From NCBI RefSeq assembly GCF_003670275.1, contig NZ_QXJF01000013.1, positions 1 to 64,000 of the forward strand: a DNA stretch of 64,000 nt, in the 5' to 3' direction. Shown piece by piece: positions 1-7,618 of this stretch. The notes under the pieces are model-generated. The model was not told the origin of the DNA and ran no database searches. It worked only from the letters and a program-made list of their open reading frames with translations. This DNA is from Helicobacter labetoulli (lineage in GTDB: Bacteria > Campylobacterota > Campylobacteria > Campylobacterales > Helicobacteraceae). The translations under genes and the position numbers were made by a program. Positions within the stretch are counted from its first letter, which is position 1, and every line of letters starts with the position of its first letter.

Positions 1-538
1 CACAACACATTTAAACACAAACTTCTACACACTTTATAGAGAATGGCATTATAAAGATATAGAGCCTAGAATCTTTGCCGAAGAGATGCTGGGGGATCAG
101 GAAGCGAGAGGTATAGATGGACAAACACTTTTATCAAACATTAACACTACATCAATCAGTATTGATGTGATAGTGTATAGATTTTTTAATTTTGGCGAGA
201 CAAAATACATACAAGCGAGCGATATGGATGTTTATGGCACAAGATATTTTTATGATAAGGACTGGAACTTTCAGTTATTTAGTTATAACAACAAGGTGCT
301 ATCAGATGAAATGCCAAAGCCAAAAATGCTAGAAAAGTCTGTAATGATAGCCAACGCATTATCACGCATATTTGGATTTGTTAGAGTTGATTTGTATATA
401 ATGTCAAAACAAGTAATCGTTGGGGAATTGACCTTTACACCAGAGAGTGGTGCAGGCAGATTTACCCCAAGTGAATGGGATAAAAAACTTGGCGATTTAT
501 GGGATATTAGCACTTTATTACCAAGGGTAGAATCCTAG
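1..538 (+). CDS. TupA-like ATP-grasp protein, 3' part
   Basis: The reading frame is already open at base 2, so the start lies outside the window; the ATG at 86 is internal. About 178 residues are visible. The motifs EWHYKDIEPRIFAEE, FVRVDLY, GELTFTPESGAGRF and EWDKKLGDLW are characteristic of the TupA-type ATP-grasp family, found in capsule, teichuronopeptide and other surface-polysaccharide clusters, where members are thought to ligate an amino acid to a sugar or peptide. The stop at 536-538 overlaps the stop of the convergent gene at 535. A role in surface glycan modification is inferred from the family; the exact substrate cannot be read from this fragment. Confidence 0.8.
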   Translation, partial: TTHLNTNFYTLYREWHYKDIEPRIFAEEMLGDQEARGIDGQTLLSNINTTSISIDVIVYRFFNFGETKYIQASDMDVYGTRYFYDKDWNFQLFSYNNKVLSDEMPKPKMLEKSVMIANALSRIFGFVRVDLYIMSKQVIVGELTFTPESGAGRFTPSEWDKKLGDLWDISTLLPRVES

Positions 539-1227
539 CGTGTGCTTCCCACAGATGTAACGCGAGTTTTTGTCCTAAGGTCAGGGATTGAATTCCAAAT
601 AAAAGCAAGGAGAATACGCTGGGCATCTTCTACATTCATAAATTTATATTTAATTAGCACTTTGCAAGTAAGGAACTCAAAGTATGATTTACCCACGCCC
701 TTATCATCAAGATAGGCTTTTTCAAAATCACCGCCAAAATATCGTGCAACATTGCTGATATTAATTTCTTTTTGAGCGAGAGTTTTAAGATAATTATCTG
801 GGGAGGTGCTAGGGGGGAATTTGCTCACGCGTGAAACAAGAAATGTAAGGAGCTTTTCTTCAAGGCTTTTGATAAGCTCTAGGAATACGACACTATTTTT
901 ATCTACATTCTCTCTTATACGGATAGCTTTTTCAAGGGCTTCTGGCTTTGATCCTTTGAGTAATACGGAGGCAATTTGCGTGATTTTTGGCTCTGATAGG
1001 ATACTGATGACATATTCCTTATTTGCCCTGCCACTTGTATAAGAACGCTTAATGCTATCAATACCTTTATCAAGGTTATCAGCTTCAAACATTGCACTAA
1101 AAATGGCAAACTCTTCTTTGCTAAGGAGATTTTGTAAATCATCGTTATAATTTTGATTTGCCACGAAACCTTCTTCCTTTAAGACATAAAACTTACGCAC
1201 TAAAGTGTTTATCATATTAAACTGCAT
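535..1227 (-). CDS. Conserved-looking hypothetical protein, 230 aa
   Basis: I do not recognise this protein. It is soluble-looking (no signal peptide or membrane segment), rich in Lys, Glu and Leu, and probably mostly helical. The start ATG at 1227 is preceded by a GAGG ribosome binding site with normal spacing. It converges on the TupA-like gene with a 4-base overlap at the stops. No catalytic motif was found, so no function is proposed. Confidence 0.7.
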   Translation of the reverse strand: MQFNMINTLVRKFYVLKEEGFVANQNYNDDLQNLLSKEEFAIFSAMFEADNLDKGIDSIKRSYTSGRANKEYVISILSEPKITQIASVLLKGSKPEALEKAIRIRENVDKNSVVFLELIKSLEEKLLTFLVSRVSKFPPSTSPDNYLKTLAQKEINISNVARYFGGDFEKAYLDDKGVGKSYFEFLTCKVLIKYKFMNVEDAQRILLAFIWNSIPDLRTKTRVTSVGSTR

Positions 1228-1250
1228 AAAATCCTCTAAGCTTTAAGATG

Positions 1251-1280
1251 AGATTCTAAGAGAGAACATCGGCAGAATCT
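1251..1280. repeat. Inverted AGATTCT / AGAATCT pair
   Basis: AGATTCT at 1251-1257 is mirrored by AGAATCT at 1274-1280 with 16 bases between. It lies upstream of the 535-1227 gene on its 5' side. The same heptamer recurs throughout the window and is paired as an inverted repeat in at least three other intergenic regions. Confidence 0.5.
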
Positions 1281-1409
1281 ATAAAAAAATTAAGTAATGT
1301 TTGTTTGTAAAAAGGGCGATGAGATTCAAAAAAATATCATTGATTTTATAAATTTGTATCAATACTTAGCATTTTCTCAAAAAAATCACTCAAATAAGTT
1401 GCAAATTTC

Positions 1410-1423
1410 AAAAAAAAAAAAAA
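1410..1423 (+). repeat. Poly-A tract (A14) in a promoter spacer
   Basis: Fourteen consecutive A residues end three bases before a TATACT -10 element. TTGCAA at 1399-1404 is a possible -35, giving a 22-base spacer at the present length. Length change in such a tract would alter promoter spacing or curvature, as known for Helicobacter adhesin promoters. That this tract varies is an inference. Confidence 0.65.
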
Positions 1424-1426
1424 CGC

Positions 1427-1432
1427 TATACT
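1427..1432 (+). promoter_or_regulatory. -10 element for the outer-membrane protein gene
   Basis: TATACT is one base from the sigma70 consensus and lies 41 bases before the ATG at 1474. AAGGAG follows at about 1460. The poly-A tract directly precedes it. Confidence 0.6.
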
Positions 1433-1473
1433 AAAGCGAATAAAGCAAATTAACACAACAAGGAGAGCAAAAA

Positions 1474-2299
1474 ATGAAAATTTCAAAAGCATTAGTGGCA
1501 TTAAGTCTTGTAGGAAGTTTAGTAAGTTTTACATTTGCAGAGGATATAGATTCTGAAATCGCAAAGCTTAAAAAAGAAAATGAGCTTTTAGAGCTACAAA
1601 AGAAAAATCAAAATCTTAAAATAAGGTAGTGCTAACTCATCTAACTCACAAGATGGATTGGCAAGTGAATTGACAGGGTGGTTTGTAGGAGCGGAGCTTG
1701 GATATAGCCCGAGTGTTACAAATTATGTCAATCAAACAAATAATCCTGCATTCCCATTTCTAACAAACATAACCTATGCCTTACCGATTAATCTAGGCTT
1801 TGGGTATCAATGGTATCCTTGGGATAATGCAGGATTCAAATTTAGAGGCTATGTAGGTTGTGCAAGCTACAATTCTAAAGTGTCATTTGGCAATGAAAAA
1901 GGTAATCAAAACTCACAAGCTATCCATTATGGAGTTGAAGCAGAGTATCTGTATGACTTTATTGCAAGTCAAACACATACTTTTGGTTTAAACATAGGCA
2001 CGGGATATGAGTTTGGGAGTTTCTTTGGACAAAATATACAAAGCAAGCTGAAAGAACGCACGGTAACTGATGAACTTAAATCCTACACTTCATCTAGCTG
2101 GACTTCAAGTATAGGAATCCATTACTTTTATAATGTCAATCATCAGTTTGAGCTGAAATACCGCTATCGCTCGGGTTATGGATATGATGATGGCGGAAAG
2201 GTAGATGTTGATTATGGCTCAACTAGCGGAACTTCAACATTTCAATACGCCTCTACGCCTAAAGGCTCAATTATCTTTGCTTACAATTATAAGTTTTAG
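1474..2299 (+). pseudogene. Frameshifted outer-membrane beta-barrel protein
   Basis: The ATG at 1474 has an AAGGAG site and encodes a clear Sec signal peptide (MKISKALVALSLVG..., cleavage near FTFA/ED), then a short charged coiled-coil stretch rich in Lys and Glu, and stops at TAG 1627-1629. From 1625 the next frame is open to 2299 and encodes a glycine- and aromatic-rich barrel ending in FAYNYKF, the C-terminal aromatic signature of outer-membrane barrels. Skipping one base between 1622 and 1629 joins the two parts into about 275 residues. The TTG at 1658 has no ribosome binding site, so the barrel is unlikely to start there. It resembles Helicobacter outer-membrane proteins in architecture. 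It may be a true null allele or a sequence error. Confidence 0.75.
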
Positions 2300-2327
2300 A
2301 ATCTAAGTAGGGGGCTTGGATAAGACT

Positions 2328-2356
2328 TACTCACGCCCCTTAGTCAAGCGTGAGTA
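2328..2356. terminator. Hairpin between outer-membrane gene and small peptide gene
   Basis: TACTCACGC (2328-2336) and GCGTGAGTA (2348-2356) form a perfect 9-bp stem with an 11-base loop. No U-run follows on either strand. It could end the outer-membrane transcript or form the 3' stem of the small peptide mRNA read on the minus strand. Confidence 0.5.
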
Positions 2357-2373
2357 TTGGATAATCTAAAATC

Positions 2374-2445
2374 TTAGTAGCACTTGACTACTATAAAACA
2401 TAGTAGTATAATGGCAGCTAAGATTTCTGTCAAAATCTTATCCAT
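2374..2445 (-). CDS. Small hydrophobic peptide, candidate type I toxin (23 aa)
   Basis: The ATG at 2445 is preceded at five bases by a full AGGAGG site and the frame ends at TAA 2374-2376. The 23-residue product begins MDKILTEI and then has one hydrophobic segment (LAAIILLCFIVV) and a KCY tail, the profile of a single-pass membrane type I toxin. It has its own TATAAT promoter at 2518-2523 and a leader of about 65 bases with three hairpins, one of which pairs the ribosome binding site. A near-consensus promoter on the opposite strand lies inside the coding region and would make an antisense RNA across the start. This matches the AapA/IsoA arrangement of Helicobacter pylori, but I see no clear sequence match to AapA1. 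Toxicity is inferred. Confidence 0.65.
   Translation of the reverse strand: MDKILTEILAAIILLCFIVVKCY
2384..2412 (+). promoter_or_regulatory. Antisense promoter inside the small peptide gene
   Basis: TTGACT at 2384-2389, a 17-base spacer and TATAAT at 2407-2412 make a near-perfect sigma70 promoter on the plus strand. Transcription would start near 2419 and run antisense to the start codon, ribosome binding site and leader of the peptide gene. Confidence 0.7.
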
Positions 2446-2446
2446 A

Positions 2447-2475
2447 GTAACCTCCTTTATAAAGAAGTAGGTTAC
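2447..2475 (-). promoter_or_regulatory. Hairpin sequestering the peptide ribosome binding site
   Basis: In the minus-strand RNA, GUAACCU pairs perfectly with AGGUUAC, which contains half of the AGGAGG site and reaches to one base before the AUG. A competing 5-bp hairpin (GAAGU with ACUUC, bases 2464-2480) holds exactly the GUAACCU heptamer in its loop, which would free the ribosome binding site. Confidence 0.6.
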
Positions 2476-2478
2476 ACT

Positions 2479-2501
2479 TCAAGGGGATGGTCGCCCCTTG
2501 A
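2479..2501. promoter_or_regulatory. 8-bp stem-loop in the peptide leader
   Basis: TCAAGGGG and CCCCTTGA form a perfect 8-bp stem with a 7-base loop. In the sense RNA it is the 5'-proximal hairpin; in the antisense RNA it is the last hairpin and possibly the terminator. Confidence 0.6.
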
Positions 2502-2517
2502 GGCAACCCCTATCGCT

Positions 2518-2546
2518 ATTATATCTCACTTTTTCTTAACTTCAAA
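2518..2546 (-). promoter_or_regulatory. Promoter of the small peptide gene
   Basis: On the minus strand TATAAT lies at 2523-2518, with TTGAAG or TTTGAA about 16-17 bases upstream (2540-2546). The start point would fall near 2511, giving a leader of about 65 bases before the ATG at 2445. Apart from this promoter I see nothing definite in 2547-2727. Confidence 0.6.
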
Positions 2547-2727
2547 TTCCCTTATTTACTTGTCTTTGTGATTTTTATCTCTTATTTATACACATCTTTT
2601 TATCCCTTATATTTATGTAGTTTCTTATGATTACATACGGACAAGAGCTTTTTGTAAATATGTAATGCAGAATGCACAGGAGTATAAATTTTCTTTGCGT
2701 GTTTGCGAAGATTTTGGAGGCTAGAAT

Positions 2728-3816
2728 CTAGCCCAAAATGATGGCTTTCTCTCGTTTTGGAACAACTTCGCCGATAATGTTTGCACAAGTTATTCCAGCC
2801 TTGCGTAAGTCATAGACAAAAGATTTTGCTTGACTAAAAGGAAGGGCAAAGAGTAAGCCACCGGAAGTTTGTGTATCATAATAAAAAATATCATCTTGTA
2901 TTTGCGTTTCTATCCGCACTTGAAAGCAAAGGGCATTTTTATTCTCGTATGAGCCACCGGGCACAATACCCATTTGGGAAAGCTCCCTTGCATTTTCAAA
3001 AAGTGGAATCTGCATAGTATAGAAAAGTATGCTCTTATCATAGGGGGAATCTTCGGTAAAATCTCGCAAGTAAGAATGTGGTTTTTTTGCCTTGTTTGCA
3101 CGACACATTTCAAGAGCGTGTCCTATAAGCCCAAAACCTGTAATGTCCGTGCAGGCGTGAATCTCATATTCTTGGGCGACTTGCATAGCATAAAGATTGA
3201 GCATCGCCATTGATTGAACTACTTCATCTTGATTTGAAAGCATTTTTGCTTTAATGGCAGTGGTGAGAATCCCGCTTCCAATGGGCTTTGTCAGCACTAA
3301 GACATCGCCTTCTTGTGCGGTATTATTTCGCCAGATTCTATCTTTATGCACAATACCATTGACGGAAAGCCCATATTTTTGCTCCATATCTTTAATCGTA
3401 TGTCCGCCAAGGAGCAACGCCCCAGATTCTGCAATTTTATCTAACCCACCTTTTAAGATAGCGTTTGCTACCTTCACATCAAAATGTGTGCTATCCCACA
3501 TTAGCAGATTTAAAGCACTTTTTGCAACACCACCCATAGCAAAAATATCACTTAACGCATTTGCCGCAGCAATTTGCCCATAAATATATGGGTCATCAAC
3601 CACAGGCGTGATAAAATCTACACTTGAAAGCATAGCGTATTCATCGGTTTCATTATAGAGCATAGCTCCGCAGTCTTCGTTACCCTCAAAGCCTATCAGT
3701 AATAAGGGGTTTGGCTTTTGGGTGAGTTGGCTAGAGATTTGTGATAGGTCTTCCAGACCGACTTTAGCAGCTCACCCAGCACATTGAATGTATTGTGTTA
3801 AATCAGAATCTGCCAT
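2728..3816 (-). CDS. selD: Selenide, water dikinase SelD, a selenocysteine protein
   Basis: SelD makes selenophosphate from selenide and ATP for selenocysteine and selenouridine synthesis. The conserved frame with GGVAKSALNLLMW, GGHTIKD, CTDITGFGLIGHALEM and TSGGLLFALP is open from a Met codon at 3663, but this lacks the catalytic N-terminus. Upstream, in the same frame, lies ATG at 3816, and codon 15 is TGA (3772-3774) in the context QCAG-UGA-AAKVG, exactly where SelD carries its catalytic Cys or Sec. Past it LLLIGFEGNEDCGAMLYN completes the normal N-terminus. The full product is about 362 residues including Sec. It starts 8 bases after yedF, forming a selenium operon. Confidence 0.92.
3735..3774 (-). 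promoter_or_regulatory. UGA selenocysteine codon with candidate SECIS
   Basis: The in-frame TGA is at 3774-3772. Twelve bases downstream, GGUCU, a GGA loop and AGACC (3759-3747) can form a compact hairpin. Bacterial SECIS elements place a GGUCU-type apical loop shortly after the UGA inside the coding region. The fold is by eye. Confidence 0.65.
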
Positions 3817-3824
3817 TTTGAATC

Positions 3825-4442
3825 CTAAAGAGAGATGAGGCTATCGCTTGTGAGCATATTTTGCACACCATCTATGGCATTGCCTATCATACCGACTTTG
3901 AGACGCTCTGTCAAAGCAAAGTAGCTTAAACACGAGCCACAAGAATAAATTTCAACCCCTTGTTTTTCAAGCTCTTTTAAGACTTCTACAATTTCTGTAT
4001 TATCCACCTCTTTATTATCGGTTGTGAGTAGAACGCCGCGATTGATAAAGAGAATCTTGTGTGGCAAGACTTCAGTTTGTAAAAGTGATTTAATAAAGCC
4101 ATTAATCAGCATACCGCCAAGCTCCCCTTCACCCACGCGGTCATTTTTGATAAGCATCATTTTAGGAATAATTTTATCCTTAGATTCCTTGCTTAGCTTA
4201 CCTACCTTACCTTTGAGAAAAATGATAAATTGCTCATCTCGTCCTAGCCCAACTTCAAACTCAAACCCCTCAGTCTTAAGAAAACGACTAAGATTCTCTT
4301 TTGATGATGGAGAGTTGCCAATAATTTCATAGCTGTGGAGCTTTAAAGAATGTTCATTTACTCCAGCAAGTGCCTTTTTTGCCTTGACAACAGGCTCGGG
4401 GCAGGGCAGATCACGCACATCAATTTGGATAGTGTTATTCAT
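3825..4442 (-). CDS. yedF: Selenium metabolism protein YedF
   Basis: The N-terminal 75 residues are a TusA/SirA-like domain with the signature DVRDLPCPEPVVKAKKAL, whose Cys is the presumed sulfur or selenium carrier. The rest is a DsrE-like domain ending in a CGSCLSYFALTERLKVG segment. This two-domain form of about 200 residues is the selenium-linked YedF family, which co-occurs with selD. Here it lies directly upstream of selD with 8 bases between. It starts at ATG 4442 after AAAGGA. It is likely to deliver reduced selenium to SelD, which is inferred from context and family. Confidence 0.88.
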   Translation of the reverse strand: MNNTIQIDVRDLPCPEPVVKAKKALAGVNEHSLKLHSYEIIGNSPSSKENLSRFLKTEGFEFEVGLGRDEQFIIFLKGKVGKLSKESKDKIIPKMMLIKNDRVGEGELGGMLINGFIKSLLQTEVLPHKILFINRGVLLTTDNKEVDNTEIVEVLKELEKQGVEIYSCGSCLSYFALTERLKVGMIGNAIDGVQNMLTSDSLISL

Positions 4443-4573
4443 AAAAATCCTTTAGGGTAGATACTCATTGAAGGTGTTATTATATATTAATTTTTCAAAA
4501 AATGAACATTTTTTGCGGCAAGAGAAGTGTATGTTTAGAATATCCGTTAAGGGATATTTGCGTTTTATAAGGG

Positions 4574-4599
4574 TGTAGAATCTAGCCCGAGATTCTACA
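4574..4599. terminator. Inverted repeat after acnB
   Basis: TGTAGAATCT and AGATTCTACA form a perfect 10-bp stem with a 6-base loop, 31 bases past the acnB stop. No strong U-run follows on the minus strand, so it is a terminator or a processing hairpin. The arms contain the window-wide AGATTCT heptamer. Confidence 0.5.
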
Positions 4600-4629
4600 A
4601 AGATTCTATCAAGGCTAGATTCTGTTTGA

Positions 4630-7209
4630 TTAGAGGGCAAAATCTTGCATAAGGTGGAAGTTGAGATAAGTATAGATATTATCTTTCTTATCATCAATTT
4701 TTTGAGGAGCGATTTTAAGATATTCTTCAGCTGTTGGAAGCTTACCAAGCATAGCACATACCCCACCAAGCTCTGCACTACCAAGATATACTTGTGCGCC
4801 TTTACCCATTCTATTATCAAAGTTTCGTGTTGAAGTAGAGAAAACCACAGCATTATCTCGCACTCGTGCTTGATTTCCCATACATAGGCTACAACCAGGA
4901 GCTTCAAGCCTTGCCCCCGCTGCTCCAAAGAGTGAGAAATACCCTTCTTTTGTGAGTTGTTTTTCGTCCATTTTTGTTGGCGGAGCAATCCAAATTTGTG
5001 TTTTGCTTTGCCCTTCATTTTTAACAATCTCGCCAAAAGCTCTAAAATGCCCAATATTTGTCATACAGCTCCCAATAAAGACTTCATCAATATTCTTGGG
5101 TCGTTTTGGATTAGCGTGAATCTCGCTCAAAGTTGCCACATCATCTGGGTCATTTGGACAAGCTAGAATAGGCTCTTTTATATCAGCCAAATCAATTTCA
5201 ATAATGGCTGCGTATTCCGCATCGCTATCTGGCTCTAAAAGCACAGGATTTTTAATCCATTCCTTCATCTTGTCCGCTCTGCGTTGCAAAGTCTGGGCAT
5301 TTTGATAGCCATTTTTAATCATAGATTCTATAAGCTTAATATTTGAGCTTAGATATTCAATGATAGGTTCTTTATTTAGTCTTACACTACACGCTGCTGC
5401 ACTTCGCTCCGCACTAGCATCGCTAAGTTCAAAGGCTTGTTCAACTTTTAAATCACCTAAACCTTCAATTTCTAGAATCCGTCCGCTAAAGATATTCTTT
5501 TTACCCTTCTTTTCAACGGTTAAAAGTCCTTGTTTGATGGCATAATAAGGGATAGCATTGACCAAATCACGCAGTGTAATGCCCGGATTAAGCTTACCTT
5601 TGAACCGCACAAGCACAGATTCTGGCATATCAAGAGGCATAGAGCCTGTAACAGCTGCAAATGCAATTAAACCACTTCCTGCTGGAAAACTAATCCCAAT
5701 AGGGAAGCGTGTGTGAGAATCCCCACCTGTCCCAACCGTATCCGGCAGACACATACGATTAAGCCACGAGTGGATAACACCATCTTTTGGATGTAGGGCA
5801 ACACCACCACGCTCGGAAATAAAGTTTGGTAAAGTTGCGTGCAAACTTACATCAGCTGGTTTTGGGTAAGCCGCAGTGTGGCAGAAGCTTTGCAAAACAA
5901 AGTCAGCCCCAAAGCTTAATGCAGCAAGTTCTTTAATCTCATCGCGTGTCATCGCACCTGTAGTATCTTGGCTGCCCACCGTTGTTGTTTTTGGCTCGCA
6001 ATAGCTACCCGGACGCACACCTTCTACACCACAAGCACGACCTACCATTTTTTGTGCTAATGTGTAGCCCTTTGTGCTTGGAGCTGGTTGTTTAGCTTCT
6101 TTAAACACATCGGATTTAGGAAGCTTGAGATATTCTCTTGCTTTTGCGGTTAGTCCTCTGCCGATAATAAGTGGGATTCTACCACCAGAGCGAATCTCAT
6201 CAGCTAGGGTTACAGGATTTAGCGTGAAAGTCGCTACAACCTTACCATCTTTTTCTATTTCGCCTTTAAGTGTGTTAATCTCAATAATATCGCCATCTTT
6301 TAACTCACTCACATCAGCGACAATCGGCAATGCACCGCTATCTTCACAAGTATTAAAGAAAATGGGTGCAATAACGCTACCAATCACAATACCTCCACTT
6401 TTTTTGTTTGGGATAAATGGAATCTCTTTTCCAAAATGCCACATAATAGAATTACACGCAGATTTTCTACTGCTTCCTGTTCCTACAACATCGCCCACAT
6501 AAGCTACAATAGCGTTATTCTCTTGTGCTTTTTTCTTTGCAGATTTAATGCGAGATTCAAAGTTTTCTATACGACTTTTTAGCATTGCTTTGGCGTGAAG
6601 CGGAATATCACTTCTTGTAAAAGCATCACCTGCTGGACTTAAATCATCTGTATTTGTTTCACCATCAACTTTAAATACGCACACTTTAATTTTTTCTTGT
6701 AAGCCCTCTTTGCGTTTAAACCACTCCGCATCTGCCCAAGATTGAATAATTTCTTGTGAAAGTGGAGTATTGAGTGCGGCGATTTTTTCAAAATTATCAT
6801 AAATCAAAAGTGTATGTTTTAGGGCTTCTGCACAGGCTTTTGCAAGGCTGCTATCATTGAGAGAAAGCCCTTTGATTAGGGGAGCGACATTGTAACCCCC
6901 AAGCATTGTGCCTAGATAAGTGATTGCTTCATTTTGGCTAAAGCCCCAATCCTGCTTGTTTTCAAGCAAAATTGCACCTAAGAACTCTGCCTTTAGCTGT
7001 GCTGAAGCATCAACACCCGGATTCACCCTATGGATAATCAATTCCTTAGCAAACGCTTTATGCTCTGCACTCACACTTGAATCTTTACACATATCAATGG
7101 CATTTTGTGTTTGGGCTAGACTTAATGGCAAAGGTGGAATACCTTGTGCTGCACGCTCTTTGCTGTGTGTCTCGTAGTCTTTGATGAATTGCTCAAATTC
7201 TTCTCTCAT
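4630..7209 (-). CDS. acnB: Aconitate hydratase B
   Basis: This TCA-cycle enzyme interconverts citrate and isocitrate through a [4Fe-4S] cluster. From ATG 7209, which has an AGGAG site, it is 859 residues, the usual AcnB length; the open frame continues upstream but that part is antisense to the next gene. AcnB marks include the N-terminal HEAT-like region, a swivel domain with [36 protein letters not shown], and the cluster-ligand regions [14 protein letters not shown] and [12 protein letters not shown]. It is monocistronic and divergent from the gene at 7619. AcnB is the sole aconitase of Helicobacter and can also act as an RNA-binding iron sensor in some bacteria. Confidence 0.95.
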   Translation of the reverse strand: MREEFEQFIKDYETHSKERAAQGIPPLPLSLAQTQNAIDMCKDSSVSAEHKAFAKELIIHRVNPGVDASAQLKAEFLGAILLENKQDWGFSQNEAITYLGTMLGGYNVAPLIKGLSLNDSSLAKACAEALKHTLLIYDNFEKIAALNTPLSQEIIQSWADAEWFKRKEGLQEKIKVCVFKVDGETNTDDLSPAGDAFTRSDIPLHAKAMLKSRIENFESRIKSAKKKAQENNAIVAYVGDVVGTGSSRKSACNSIMWHFGKEIPFIPNKKSGGIVIGSVIAPIFFNTCEDSGALPIVADVSELKDGDIIEINTLKGEIEKDGKVVATFTLNPVTLADEIRSGGRIPLIIGRGLTAKAREYLKLPKSDVFKEAKQPAPSTKGYTLAQKMVGRACGVEGVRPGSYCEPKTTTVGSQDTTGAMTRDEIKELAALSFGADFVLQSFCHTAAYPKPADVSLHATLPNFISERGGVALHPKDGVIHSWLNRMCLPDTVGTGGDSHTRFPIGISFPAGSGLIAFAAVTGSMPLDMPESVLVRFKGKLNPGITLRDLVNAIPYYAIKQGLLTVEKKGKKNIFSGRILEIEGLGDLKVEQAFELSDASAERSAAACSVRLNKEPIIEYLSSNIKLIESMIKNGYQNAQTLQRRADKMKEWIKNPVLLEPDSDAEYAAIIEIDLADIKEPILACPNDPDDVATLSEIHANPKRPKNIDEVFIGSCMTNIGHFRAFGEIVKNEGQSKTQIWIAPPTKMDEKQLTKEGYFSLFGAAGARLEAPGCSLCMGNQARVRDNAVVFSTSTRNFDNRMGKGAQVYLGSAELGGVCAMLGKLPTAEEYLKIAPQKIDDKKDNIYTYLNFHLMQDFAL

Positions 7210-7618
7210 CGTTTTCTCCTCGCTTTTGTGATGTTGTTTTCTTGTGGAAATTAAAACCCTATTATAATGGTTTGGCTCAAATTGTATAACAAAAATACCA
7301 AACAAGCAGGAAAGTAAAGTGAAAGTTATCCAAAAGTGAGCTTCAAAACTTCCCAAAAATCTTTTAAGTGATTTGTTTTGTGTTGCGTTTGCAGTGGTTT
7401 TAAGCAGTGTTAAAGAGCGAGATTCTAGCTTGTTTCTATGTGTGCTAGGCTTTTGATATATGGTGTTTGGAATCTTGGTTTTGAAGCGATACATAAAGTA
7501 ACATTGTGAGCTTTTATGAAGCTTTTGATAGAATCTTGCAAATGTGGGGTTAAAATATTTTGTGCTTTTGTGTGATGTCGCACAAAACACTATCCAAAAG
7601 AACAAGGAGCGGGAAATA

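Larger units (their letters stand above)
2419..2501 (+). ncRNA. Predicted antisense RNA (antitoxin candidate)
   Basis: The predicted transcript covers the first nine codons and the leader of the small peptide gene. It can form three stem-loops: AAGATTT with AAATCTT near its 5' end, a middle hairpin (either GTAACCT/AGGTTAC, 2447-2475, or GAAGT/ACTTC, 2464-2480), and an 8-bp TCAAGGGG/CCCCTTGA hairpin at 2479-2501. The 3' end is uncertain because no U-run follows directly; TTTTT occurs at about 2530. Existence and boundaries are inferred from promoter and structure only. Confidence 0.5.

Noticed and set aside
2600-2788. A 62-residue minus-strand frame
   Set aside because: It overlaps the end of selD in another frame and lacks a start signal.
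4452-5054. A 200-residue minus-strand frame
   Set aside because: It overlaps acnB in another frame and has no recognisable protein character.
7210-7605. N-terminal extension of the acnB frame by 132 residues
   Set aside because: The AGGAG site and normal AcnB length place the start at 7209; the extension is antisense to the upstream region of the divergent gene.
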